Below are positions 45,451-54,018 of a stretch of 64,000 nt of DNA, piece by piece; within the stretch, counting starts at the first letter, position 1, and every line of letters begins with the position of its first letter. A program made the position numbers and the translations under genes. Source of the DNA: Ardenticatenaceae bacterium (lineage in GTDB: Bacteria; Chloroflexota; Anaerolineae; Promineifilales; Promineifilaceae); NCBI GenBank assembly GCA_020634435.1, contig JACKBS010000006.1, positions 558,001-622,000 of the forward strand, in the 5' to 3' direction. The notes under the pieces are model-generated. The model did no database searches. It was not told the DNA's origin and saw only the letters and a program-made list of their open reading frames with translations.

Positions 45451-47046
45451 ATGAAACTAACTATGCGTGAACCATCCGCTAACTGGCGGCGTACCGATTG
45501 GCTGTGGTTGGCCTTGATTGGCCTGCTTTTTCAGGCCATTTGGGCGGTGCAAATGCCTACGCCAACCTACATGGATGCCTACTACTACACCACCAACGGT
45601 CAGCGCCTGGCCAATGGTGATGGCTTTACTGAGCTGGTCATCTGGCAGTATCTGGACGATCCAGCTGGGCTGCCCACGCCCAGCCACAGCTACTGGATGC
45701 CGCTGACTTCGATTTTGGCGGCAGTTGGCTACAGCTTGGGTGATGGCTTCTGGGCGGCGCAGCTGCCGTTTTGGCTGCTGGCGGGTCTGCTGCCGCTGCT
45801 GGCCTACTGGATCAGTTTGCAATTTTTTAGCGAACGGCGGCAGGTGTGGACGGCCGTTTTGCTTACCATTTCCGGCGGATTTTACACACGCTTCCTCAAC
45901 CAACCGGCCACCTTTGTGCCCTTTGCCTGGGCGGGCGGATTGTGCCTGCTCTTTTTAGCCTTCACCCAGCAGCGCCCGGCTAAAAAGTGGTGGTTCCTGG
46001 CTGGCCTCACCGCTGGCCTGGCCCACCTGACGCGGGCGGATGGCGTGCTGCTCTTCGTTATTGGCGGTTTGGTTTGGTTAAAGGAGATTAGAGATTGGAG
46101 ATGGGAGATGGGGAAGCGTTTTTCAATCTCTAATCTCCAATCTCCAATCCTCCTTTTACTCGGCTACCTGCTGGTCATGACGCCCTGGTTCATCCGCAAC
46201 TGGCGCGTGTTTGGACGGCCGTTATCCATCAGCGGCACACAAACCCTCTTCCTGACCACCTACGACGACTTGTTTGCTTACGGCCGTTCCTTCAATCTGG
46301 CCCATTTTTTGGATTGGGGTTGGGGCAACATTTTGCAGTCCAAACTGGACGGTTTGCTCTTGGCTGGCGGCACCTTTGTGGCCGTCTGTGGCGTGGTTTT
46401 TCTGACGCCGCTCATTGTGTGGGGCTGGCTGAAATGGTGGCGGGATGCGGAGAAACGGCCGTTTCTCCGCCCACTCACCTGGTATGCTTTGCTGTTGTTT
46501 GCTGCTATGAGCCTGGTTTTTACCTTTCCCGGCGGGCGGGGTGGCTTGATGCACTCTTCGGTGGCTCTGTGGCCCTGGCTGATGGTGTTGGCTACTGCCG
46601 GGCTGGATTACGCCGTGGATTGGGTGGCAACGAAGTTACCCCACTGGGAACCACACAAAGCAAAGCCGCGTTTTGCCATGCTGTTTGTGGTCGTGGCTTT
46701 TGTCATCAGCGCCACATTGTTTTATGCCCGCGCAGACAGTACGTTGGAGGCGGAGGTGTATGCAGAAGTGGGTGAGATATTGCCAGAAACGGCCGTCATC
46801 ATGGCGGGTAATGCACCGGGCGTGTATTACCACACAGGCTTGCCTGCGCTCAGCATTCCCAACGAGCCAATTTCTGTACTGGAAGAAGCGGCGTCGCGCT
46901 ATGGCGTGACCCACTTGCTGCTCGATAAAGATCATCCTCAGCTGTTGGCGGATTTGTATTTGCAGCAGACGGTGCCACTCGGATTCGAGCTTCTCTTTGC
47001 CCGCGATGGCTACCAGCTGTACCAGCTAGATGTTTCAGCACGATAA
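45451..47046 (+). CDS. GT-C-type membrane glycosyltransferase-like protein
   Basis: 531 residues with about eleven spans. The first loop has PTPTYMDAYYYTTNGQRLA (about residue 35) with an acidic residue in the GT-C catalytic position, and HSYWMPLTS after it. HLTRADGVLLFVIGGLVW is a conserved cytoplasmic turn and span. The frame opens at 45400, but that lies in the repeat; ATG at 45451 is used. A 56-base inverted repeat (46083-46138) is embedded in frame and encodes about 19 residues absent from a normal turn. The rest of the protein is intact. Confidence 0.78.
   Translation: MKLTMREPSANWRRTDWLWLALIGLLFQAIWAVQMPTPTYMDAYYYTTNGQRLANGDGFTELVIWQYLDDPAGLPTPSHSYWMPLTSILAAVGYSLGDGFWAAQLPFWLLAGLLPLLAYWISLQFFSERRQVWTAVLLTISGGFYTRFLNQPATFVPFAWAGGLCLLFLAFTQQRPAKKWWFLAGLTAGLAHLTRADGVLLFVIGGLVWLKEIRDWRWEMGKRFSISNLQSPILLLLGYLLVMTPWFIRNWRVFGRPLSISGTQTLFLTTYDDLFAYGRSFNLAHFLDWGWGNILQSKLDGLLLAGGTFVAVCGVVFLTPLIVWGWLKWWRDAEKRPFLRPLTWYALLLFAAMSLVFTFPGGRGGLMHSSVALWPWLMVLATAGLDYAVDWVATKLPHWEPHKAKPRFAMLFVVVAFVISATLFYARADSTLEAEVYAEVGEILPETAVIMAGNAPGVYYHTGLPALSIPNEPISVLEEAASRYGVTHLLLDKDHPQLLADLYLQQTVPLGFELLFARDGYQLYQLDVSAR
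46083..46138. repeat. 14-bp inverted repeat embedded in a coding region
   Basis: GGAGATTAGAGATT (46083-46096) pairs exactly with AATCTCTAATCTCC (46125-46138), followed by a further AATCTCC unit. Such GATTAGAGATTGG elements normally sit between genes; here it lies inside the GT-C gene and keeps the frame, adding EIRDWRWEMGKRFSISNLQ. Confidence 0.7.
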
Positions 47047-47055
47047 GGTAAAACC

Positions 47056-48591
47056 ATGATACAAAATCGTCGCATTTGGGTTTTGGTCGCCGTTGTCATT
47101 GGGATGGCCCTTTTTCTCGGGCTGGCGGCCCGCGATAAGCTGGGCTTCCCGCTCGACGATGCCTGGATTCACCAAACCTATGCACGGAATCTGGCGCGAT
47201 ACGGCCGTCTTGAATTTACCCCAGGCGTTTCTAGCGCTGGTTCTACTGCCCCCCTCTGGACACTGCTGCTGGCTTTGGGCTACGTGCTGCATTTACCCTA
47301 CCTGTTGTGGTCTAATGTGTTAGGCGGTTTTTCTTTGCTCTGGCTGGGCTGGAGCGGGATGCGTTTATGGCAGACGTTGTGGCCCACACTGGCCAATCGA
47401 ACCTGGCTGGCTGGCGTGGTGTTGGTACTCACTTGGCCGCTGCTTTGGGCCGCCGCTAGCGGCATGGAAACGATCTTTTTTGCCGCCGTGGGGTTGCAAA
47501 TTATCGCCTGGTATGCCGAGATAGCTGCCACCAATACCCTCTCCAATCGTGATGCTGTGCGGCTCGGCTTTTTTGCCGGGCTGCTCATCCTCATTCGCCC
47601 GGATGGCTTGCTGCTGCTGGTGCTCATTGCCGGAGGTGTTTATCTGCTGCCCGCGCCGATGGCGAAGCGGTTACGACGTGTGGGTGTGTTGGGAGGAACG
47701 GCCGTACTCCCTCTTTTACCCTATTTTCTATTCAACTACTGGACTAGCGGTACCATTTGGCCCAACACCTTGTATGCCAAGCAGGTGGAATACGCAGTCG
47801 CGTTGGCCCAGCCTTTTGTGGGTCGTTTTTTTCAGCTGCTTTACCTGAGTTTGGGTGGAACCGCTTCTGGTTGGCGTGGCATTAGCAGTGCCCATTTGCT
47901 GCTGCTGCCAGGGCTGCTGGTCGCTGCCTGGCAGGCGCTGCGGGCCGATTGGGCGCAGCGTCGGCTCCTCTTTTTGCTGCCGCTCCTGTGGGCGGGGGGG
48001 CACGTTTTTCTCTATGCCTGGCGCTTACCGGTGACGTTTCAACACGGCCGTTATCTCATTCCGATCATGCCAGTTTGGGTGATTTATGGTCTGGCGGGGT
48101 GGGTCCTGGTACTGTTATATAGTTCGTCAGAAAATAACCGTACCTTGTGGCTAGGACAACAGGTGGCGCGCCTGTCCTTTACCATCATAATGCTGTTTTT
48201 CTTGTTGCAAGGGGCCTTAGCTTTTGCAACAGATGTAGCCATCGTTGAAGGGGAAATGGTTACCGTGGCGGGGTGGTTGGCAAACAACACCCCGCCCGAT
48301 ACCTTAATTGCTTCACATGATATAGGTGCAATTGGATACTTTGCGGAACGGCCGTTGCTTGACTTGGCTGGGTTGATTTCCCCTGAAGTAATCCCATTGC
48401 TAGAGAGTGAATCGGCATTGACGCAGTACATCCTTAACAGTAAAGCGCAGTACCTGGTAACTGCACCAGGGTGGCCCTATTCCCAAATTGCCAACGACCC
48501 CTCCACGATGCTGCGCTTTTCAACCGATTTTGCGCTTACTAAAGCGCAGGGGCTTAACAATATGACGGTTTATGAACTAGTGGTACCGTAG
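47056..48591 (+). CDS. GT-C-type membrane glycosyltransferase-like protein
   Basis: 511 residues with about eleven spans. The first loop FPLDDAWIHQTYARNLARYG (about residues 32-51) has the Asp-Asp pair of GT-C transferases, and SAGSTAPLWTLLLALG follows. A soluble C-terminal region contains LIASHDIGAIGYFAERPLLD. It is the fourth GT-C-like gene of the cassette and begins nine bases after the previous stop. It probably uses the lipid-linked sugar made by the DPM1-like enzyme. The 48592-48803 gap holds a TATACT box near 48620 but no gene. Confidence 0.8.
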   Translation: MIQNRRIWVLVAVVIGMALFLGLAARDKLGFPLDDAWIHQTYARNLARYGRLEFTPGVSSAGSTAPLWTLLLALGYVLHLPYLLWSNVLGGFSLLWLGWSGMRLWQTLWPTLANRTWLAGVVLVLTWPLLWAAASGMETIFFAAVGLQIIAWYAEIAATNTLSNRDAVRLGFFAGLLILIRPDGLLLLVLIAGGVYLLPAPMAKRLRRVGVLGGTAVLPLLPYFLFNYWTSGTIWPNTLYAKQVEYAVALAQPFVGRFFQLLYLSLGGTASGWRGISSAHLLLLPGLLVAAWQALRADWAQRRLLFLLPLLWAGGHVFLYAWRLPVTFQHGRYLIPIMPVWVIYGLAGWVLVLLYSSSENNRTLWLGQQVARLSFTIIMLFFLLQGALAFATDVAIVEGEMVTVAGWLANNTPPDTLIASHDIGAIGYFAERPLLDLAGLISPEVIPLLESESALTQYILNSKAQYLVTAPGWPYSQIANDPSTMLRFSTDFALTKAQGLNNMTVYELVVP

Positions 48592-48803
48592 TCCTAGTAC
48601 CGATTCTATTGAAACCTGTTATACTGATTTTGCTCCTGTAATTTCTCAACATCATCCATCCAACTTTCAAGGTTCCATGATTCATGTAAGTTAGCCCAAC
48701 ACCTGCAACACAATCAATGGGCACAGTCCAAATGATTGCCAATTAGCCTTGGCTAACAACAGCAGGTATGTGTAGGATAAAAATACAGAGCGAGGTAAAT
48801 ATT

Positions 48804-49496
48804 GTGACAGAACAAACCGAATTACTTATTGTTGATGATCATCCCGTTTTCCGCCAGGGCCTCCGTGACGTCCTGGAAACCGATTCCCGCATCAAGGTGA
48901 TCGGTGAAGCCGCCGACGGTGAAGTTGCCATTGAGATGGCTTACGAGATCAATCCAGAAGTTATTCTGATGGACATTAACCTGCCAACCATCAACGGCTT
49001 GCAGGTGACCCGTAAAATCAAGGCGCAGCTGCCTGATGTCAAAGTAATCATGATCACCGGCTATGATGATGCTGAGCAGGTTTTCCACGCTATTCGTGCC
49101 GGGGCGTCAGCCTATTGCCCCAAAGACATTACCCCCGAAGCGTTAATCAATATCATTCACACGGTTCGCGACGGCAACTACTACGTCGAAGAAAAGACCA
49201 TGTCTTATGATGAGTTGATGAATTGGGTTGAACAGCGAATCGGCCGTTTTAGCGGTCCCCTGATCAGTGATTCAGAAGATTTGTTTGTACCATTGTCCCC
49301 CCGTGAAATGGAAATTCTAGAGCATGTGACCCGGGGCTTGAGCAATAAAGAAATTGCGTATAAACTAGGCATCAGTCATCAAACGGTTAAAAACCACATG
49401 ACGGCTATTTTGCGCAAATTACGCGTGGACGATCGTACGCAAGCGGCCGTTTATGCGCTCCGGCATGGATGGGTTCGCCTGGAGGGTTCTAGATAA
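48804..49496 (+). CDS. NarL/FixJ-family response regulator
   Basis: 230 residues. Receiver: acidic pair at 11-12, phospho-acceptor Asp57 in VILMDINLPT, and Lys in YCPKDI. Output: LuxR-type helix-turn-helix LSPREMEILEHVTRGLSNKE, IAYKLGISHQTVKNHM and ILRKLRVDDRTQAAVYA. It activates or represses promoters after phosphorylation. The frame opens at 48768, but GTG at 48804 has GAGG eight bases before it and starts the receiver strand. The histidine kinase follows 24 bases downstream, and the flp-tad genes come next, so it may control them (inference). Confidence 0.92.
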   Translation: MTEQTELLIVDDHPVFRQGLRDVLETDSRIKVIGEAADGEVAIEMAYEINPEVILMDINLPTINGLQVTRKIKAQLPDVKVIMITGYDDAEQVFHAIRAGASAYCPKDITPEALINIIHTVRDGNYYVEEKTMSYDELMNWVEQRIGRFSGPLISDSEDLFVPLSPREMEILEHVTRGLSNKEIAYKLGISHQTVKNHMTAILRKLRVDDRTQAAVYALRHGWVRLEGSR

Positions 49497-49520
49497 CCCA
49501 CAACTTAGGACAATTAATAC

Positions 49521-50597
49521 ATGGTAAACACAGCTGGAATGGACAGTGACTTTTCATTAGATTCTTTTTTGGAAGAAACAAATAAAGATTACGAACAAAC
49601 CCAAAGAGATCTAAAAGAAATTGACATTCTCATCAAACAAAGTGCGGCTGAAGTTGAGCGCCTGGCCCAACGTAATGCACAAGTCACCAGCTATACGCGC
49701 CAACTTCAGACCAACTTTGAGACGCTGCCGCGCGAAGACATCAAAGAAGCCTATGAAGCCCTCAATGATGTGCAGCAGCGTCTGTTTACCATGCGGGGTC
49801 AGCTGGAAAAGCTGCAAAGTGACCAGCGGAATCTGGAACGACTGGCAGATTCCCAGAGAAAAATCCTTGAACTTACTGGTGGTTCTGCTGCTCTACCTAC
49901 GTCCGGGCGTCGTCGTGGCGTTGAGCAGCCAAATGTTATCCGAGTAATCCAAACCGAAGAAGCTGTGCGTCAGGGTTTGGTCCGCAAAATGCACGACAGC
50001 GTAGCTTCTTCCATTAGCAACTTCATCTTGCAGGCTGAAATTTGCCAGCGTTTCTTCGATGTGAATCCTGACCGTGCCCGAACTGAGTTAAATGCGCTGA
50101 AGAGTTCAGCTGGTGCCACCTTTAGCAACGTTAAGGATTTCATTTTTGACTTGCGCCCCATGATGCTGGACGATTTGGGCGTTATTCCCACACTACGTCG
50201 CTATGCCGAATCATTCCAGGAAAAGAATGGTGTGCCGGTACCCATCACGGTTACAGGCGTTGAACGTCGTCTGGAAAGCCATATTGAAGTCACCGTCTTC
50301 CGCAATGTGCAGGAGTTACTGCAAAATGCCATGAATCATGCTCAGGCGAGCCAGATACAGATTCAGGTTGATATGGGGCCGGATCGGGTAACGGCCGTTG
50401 TCGAAGACAATGGCAGCGGTTTTAACGTAGAAGACGCTCTCGATGGTGGCAATAAAACCATTGGATTAGCCACCCTCAGAGAGAGAACAGAAATGCTTGG
50501 CGGTGAACTAAATATTCAAAGTAACCTGGGCCAGGGTACCAGAGTTGAGTTCCTCATTCCCATCTCCGACGACGAAGGATTTAGCGGTTCTTTCTAA
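49521..50597 (+). CDS. DegS/NarX-type sensor histidine kinase, cytoplasmic
   Basis: 358 residues with no transmembrane segment. Residues 1-120 are a predicted coiled coil, as in DegS. The HisKA_3 dimer domain has His158 in RKMHDSVASSISNFILQAEI and FDLRPMMLDDLGVIPTLRRY. The ATPase domain follows with NVQELLQNAMNHAQAS (N box), VEDNGSGFNV and IGLATLRERTEMLGGEL. It phosphorylates the NarL-type regulator upstream. The usual Gln of HD-x3-Q is not seen (Ser/Ile instead), which could affect phosphatase activity. It is the only kinase in the window. Confidence 0.92.
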   Translation: MVNTAGMDSDFSLDSFLEETNKDYEQTQRDLKEIDILIKQSAAEVERLAQRNAQVTSYTRQLQTNFETLPREDIKEAYEALNDVQQRLFTMRGQLEKLQSDQRNLERLADSQRKILELTGGSAALPTSGRRRGVEQPNVIRVIQTEEAVRQGLVRKMHDSVASSISNFILQAEICQRFFDVNPDRARTELNALKSSAGATFSNVKDFIFDLRPMMLDDLGVIPTLRRYAESFQEKNGVPVPITVTGVERRLESHIEVTVFRNVQELLQNAMNHAQASQIQIQVDMGPDRVTAVVEDNGSGFNVEDALDGGNKTIGLATLRERTEMLGGELNIQSNLGQGTRVEFLIPISDDEGFSGSF

Positions 50598-50842
50598 TAA
50601 ACTTGACAATCCAACCCTCTAATTGCTACTCTAAAAGCTGTGTCCCTTAGTAATGCAAAGCGTAAGGTACTAGGACTACTATATTAATTGTAAGCGGCTG
50701 GCCAGTAAATTAAGAAACAAGTAGTCAAACAAAGTACCACAATCCTATTGTGAGAACACCAAGAAAAGATTAAGCTTACAAGCGTAAATTTGTGATTTGA
50801 TTTGCGATTGAATCTGTAAACTATACAAGGAGGTTTTAGCAG

Positions 50843-50992
50843 ATGTTATTCTTACACCGTGAAGATGGTCAAGGCTTGGTAGAATATGCATTGGTATTGG
50901 TCCTCGTGGCTGTTGTCGTCATTGCTATTTTGACCCTGCTCGGCCCGCAGATTGGTAACGTATTTAGCCGCATTGTTAACGGTCTCGGCTAA
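50843..50992 (+). CDS. flp: Flp/Fap-type pilin
   Basis: 49 residues. The Flp prepilin signature GQGLVEYALVLVLVAVVVIA is preceded by a short leader (MLFLHREDG); cleavage is expected after Gly-9 or Gly-11 with the Glu at position +5 or so, then a long hydrophobic helix. It is the major subunit of Tad pili. AAGGAGGT (50827-50834) gives strong translation, and a terminator follows, so the pilin mRNA is probably separate and abundant. A small inverted repeat CACAAT-CCT-ATTGTG (50738-50752) lies upstream in the 245-base gap. Confidence 0.93.
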   Translation: MLFLHREDGQGLVEYALVLVLVAVVVIAILTLLGPQIGNVFSRIVNGLG

Positions 50993-51044
50993 TCACAGTC
51001 AAGATTCATTCTAAGACATATTAATTGTTTGTTTTTAGAGACCG

Positions 51045-51077
51045 GAGCCCTATCAATTGATAGGGCTCAATTTTTTT
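51045..51077 (+). terminator. Rho-independent terminator after flp
   Basis: GAGCCCTATC (51045-51054), loop AATT, GATAGGGCTC (51059-51068), then seven Ts. It lies 52 bases after the pilin stop. The following 51078-51310 stretch is AT-rich and holds no gene. Confidence 0.93.
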
Positions 51078-51310
51078 ATTTTACTCTTTCACCTCCTGCG
51101 TTTTATATTCCTGTATCCCCTATTGACAATGTTATGGATCATAGTATGATGGTCTAAACCCCGACTTTGGGGCATAATATTATGTAGATATAAACTTAAA
51201 ACATCTTCTTCACCCCTCGTTTGTAATAAAAACTTTTGGAGAAAGCGCATAAGACTCTGTAAACAAAATACAGTTTAAAAGCGTAAAACAAATCACCTTT
51301 TGGATACATA

Positions 51311-52600
51311 ATGGCAGGAAATATTCGCGTACTGATTGTAGATGACCTACCCGAGACACGGGAAAATGTTCGCAAACTTCTACAGTTTGAGTCGGACATA
51401 GAAGTAATTGGCCAGGCGGGAACCGGCGAAGAAGCCGTTAAAATGGCCAAGGAACACCAACCAGACATTATTTTGATGGACATTAATATGCCGGGCATTG
51501 ACGGCATAGGTGCCAGCCAGCAAATCACGGAGTCGGTGCCTTCTGTTCAGATCATCATCATGTCTGTCCAGAGCGATCCCAATTACCTGCGCCGGGCGAT
51601 GATGGCGGGGGCACGTGACTTCTTAACCAAGCCCTTTGGTGGCGATGAACTGGTTGCAGCCATTCGTCGTGTGCATGATAAGCGTCCTACCGTTACAGCG
51701 GCTCCGGCACGGCAAGCCCGCCAGGTTAGCAGCAACGTTCCCGCAGAGCCGATGGCTTTGCCCGAAGGGAACGTGATTGCTGTTTATAGCCCCAAAGGTG
51801 GAGCCGGATGCACGACAACCGCCATCAATTTGGCTGTTGCGTTGGCCCGCCGGGGAAGAAGAACGATTTTAGTGGACGGTAGCCTACAGTTTGGGGATGT
51901 ATCGGTCATGCTAAATATGAAGGCAATGACAAGCATTGCCGATCTGAGCGACCGAGGTAGCGAATTGGATCAGGAGTTGATCAGCAGTATTTCGCAAGTG
52001 CACCGCAGCAATCTCAACGTATTGTTAGCGCCCCCACGGCCAGAAATGGCCGATATCGTTACTGAAGAGAACATTAAACAACTACTCGCTGTCTTGAAAG
52101 AGTCCTTCGACTTTATTATTGTGGATACAACTTCATACCTGAGCGAGAAGACGCTTTCTATTTTGGATCAGGCAGACAAGATCGTGCTGATTGCTCAACA
52201 GAATTTGTCTAGTCTAAAAAATGTAAGCCGGTTTTTTGATCTGGCTGAAAGTTTGGAATACGAGACCCAAAAAGTTTGGTTGGTTGTTAATCGGGCAAAA
52301 ACCAAGCAAGGAAAAGGAATTTCTGTCCATGATGTAGGCAAGGCGTTAAAGCGACCTGTTTATGGCACTATTCCCGATGATGAGATTACCGTAACGGATG
52401 CTTCAAACCAGGGCGTACCCATGGTGATGGGTGAGCATCAAAAGAAACCGATTAGCCTAGCAATCATCAAAATTGCGGATCAGATTGCAAGGGAATTAAT
52501 GGAAGGCAAAACGCCGATGAGTAACAACAAAGTCGAAGCCGATAAGCCGAAAGGTTTGTTTGGCAGGCTGTTTAGTCGTCGTGAAAGTGCTGGAGGATAA
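51311..52600 (+). CDS. cpaE: CpaE/TadZ-type protein: receiver domain plus MinD/ParA-like ATPase
   Basis: 429 residues. N-terminal receiver: acidic pair at 11-12, Asp57 in IILMDINMPG, and Lys in FLTKPF (about 107), all intact. After a linker the MinD-like ATPase starts with AVYSPKGGAGCTTTAINLAV (deviant Walker A), VDGSLQFGDVSVML and FIIVDTTSYLSEKTL. CpaE/TadZ localises the Tad machinery to a pole or site in the cell. Receivers in CpaE are often degenerate; this one looks able to be phosphorylated. It ends two bases before cpaF. Confidence 0.9.
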   Translation: MAGNIRVLIVDDLPETRENVRKLLQFESDIEVIGQAGTGEEAVKMAKEHQPDIILMDINMPGIDGIGASQQITESVPSVQIIIMSVQSDPNYLRRAMMAGARDFLTKPFGGDELVAAIRRVHDKRPTVTAAPARQARQVSSNVPAEPMALPEGNVIAVYSPKGGAGCTTTAINLAVALARRGRRTILVDGSLQFGDVSVMLNMKAMTSIADLSDRGSELDQELISSISQVHRSNLNVLLAPPRPEMADIVTEENIKQLLAVLKESFDFIIVDTTSYLSEKTLSILDQADKIVLIAQQNLSSLKNVSRFFDLAESLEYETQKVWLVVNRAKTKQGKGISVHDVGKALKRPVYGTIPDDEITVTDASNQGVPMVMGEHQKKPISLAIIKIADQIARELMEGKTPMSNNKVEADKPKGLFGRLFSRRESAGG

Positions 52601-52602
52601 TT

Positions 52603-53979
52603 GTGTCACTCTTAAAACGTATCGAAAGAAATCAAGAGACAACAACTCAGGCAGAACCTTCGAAGTTACAAGAGCTGCGCGTGAAACGAGCCTCTCCAGC
52701 AGTAGGTTCGCGCGATGCTTATGTGGATTTAAAGAACAGGATTCAGCAGCGGCTTATTGCTGAGCTGGACCCGAGTATGGACATTACGCAAACGGCCGAA
52801 GTTCGCATGACGATTCAGGAAATGTTCGAGTCGATGCTGGCTGAGGAAAGTATTGTTTTAACCCGCAACGAGAAGCGCCGTTTGTTTGAAGCCATCGTGG
52901 CTGAAATTTTGGGTTTTGGTCCGCTTGAGCAGTTTTTGCACATGGATGGCGTGACGGAAATCATGGTGAATGGGCCGAAAAATGTCTACGTTGAACGTGG
53001 GGGCAAAATCCAGCGTGTTAATGTGACGTTTGAGGACAACGATCACTTGTTGCGCATCATTGACCGTATTGTGGCTCCCTTGGGACGACGTATTGATGAA
53101 GGTTCGCCCATGGTAGATGCCCGTTTGCCAGATGGTTCTCGTGTGAACGCAGTTATCCCTCCCATCTCTCTAAATGGTGCTACGCTGACCATTCGTATCT
53201 TCTCCAAGATTCCATTTACCGTTGAAAATATTATTGAGTTCGGCAGTATTACGGTTGAGGCGGTAGAGTTCCTCAAAGCCTGCGTTATTTCAAAGCTGAA
53301 TGTCATGATTTCTGGCGGTACCGGTTCTGGGAAGACGACGCTCCTGAACATTCTCTCCGGGTTTATTCCAGATGATGAGCGTATTGTAACGATTGAAAAT
53401 GCGGCTGAATTGCAGCTGCGTCAGGACCATGTCGTCACTTTGGAATCGCGCAATGCCAACGTGGAAGGTCGTGGGGCTGTGACCATTCAGGATTTGGTAA
53501 TCAACTCTTTGCGTATGCGCCCCGACCGCATCATCGTTGGAGAGGTTCGTGGTGGTGAGGCGCTGGACATGTTGCAGGCGATGAACACAGGCCACGACGG
53601 CAGCTTGGCGACGGGCCATGCGAATGGTCCGCGTGATATGTTGTCTCGCTTGGAAACGATGGTTTTGATGGCAGGGATGGAGCTGCCTCACCGGGCTATT
53701 CGTGAGCAAATTGCCTCGGCGATTCATCTGGTTGTGCATCAAGATCGTATGCGGGATGGTTCCCGTAAAGTCACTTCTATTAGTGAAATTCAGGGTATGG
53801 AAGGGGACGTTATTACGACCTCTGAAATTTTCCGTTTTGAACAGACTAACATTGAGAACGGCAAGGTGATTGGTCGGTTACGGCCGACCGGTTTGAGACC
53901 AAAATTCATGTGGAAGATTCAAGAAGCGGGCATCATGTTGCCGCCTTCTATCTTTGGTATTGGTACGCGTCGTCGCTAA
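52603..53979 (+). CDS. cpaF: Tad pilus assembly ATPase CpaF/TadA
   Basis: 458 residues. The N-terminal domain ends in FGPLEQFLHMDGVTEIMVNG, then DARLPDGSRVNAVIPPISL, Walker A MISGGTGSGKTTLLN (about 238), ELQLRQDHVVTLESR and Walker B with LRMRPDRIIVGEVRGGEALD, followed by TGHDGSLATGHANGPRDML. This VirB11-like hexameric ATPase powers pilus extension and retraction. GGAGG within the cpaE end lies seven bases before the GTG at 52603. It is followed by tadB 39 bases on. Confidence 0.95.
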   Translation: MSLLKRIERNQETTTQAEPSKLQELRVKRASPAVGSRDAYVDLKNRIQQRLIAELDPSMDITQTAEVRMTIQEMFESMLAEESIVLTRNEKRRLFEAIVAEILGFGPLEQFLHMDGVTEIMVNGPKNVYVERGGKIQRVNVTFEDNDHLLRIIDRIVAPLGRRIDEGSPMVDARLPDGSRVNAVIPPISLNGATLTIRIFSKIPFTVENIIEFGSITVEAVEFLKACVISKLNVMISGGTGSGKTTLLNILSGFIPDDERIVTIENAAELQLRQDHVVTLESRNANVEGRGAVTIQDLVINSLRMRPDRIIVGEVRGGEALDMLQAMNTGHDGSLATGHANGPRDMLSRLETMVLMAGMELPHRAIREQIASAIHLVVHQDRMRDGSRKVTSISEIQGMEGDVITTSEIFRFEQTNIENGKVIGRLRPTGLRPKFMWKIQEAGIMLPPSIFGIGTRRR

Positions 53980-54018
53980 GTTGAACGATAAGTGTCGTAG
54001 TGCAATAGGAGCCTGTTT

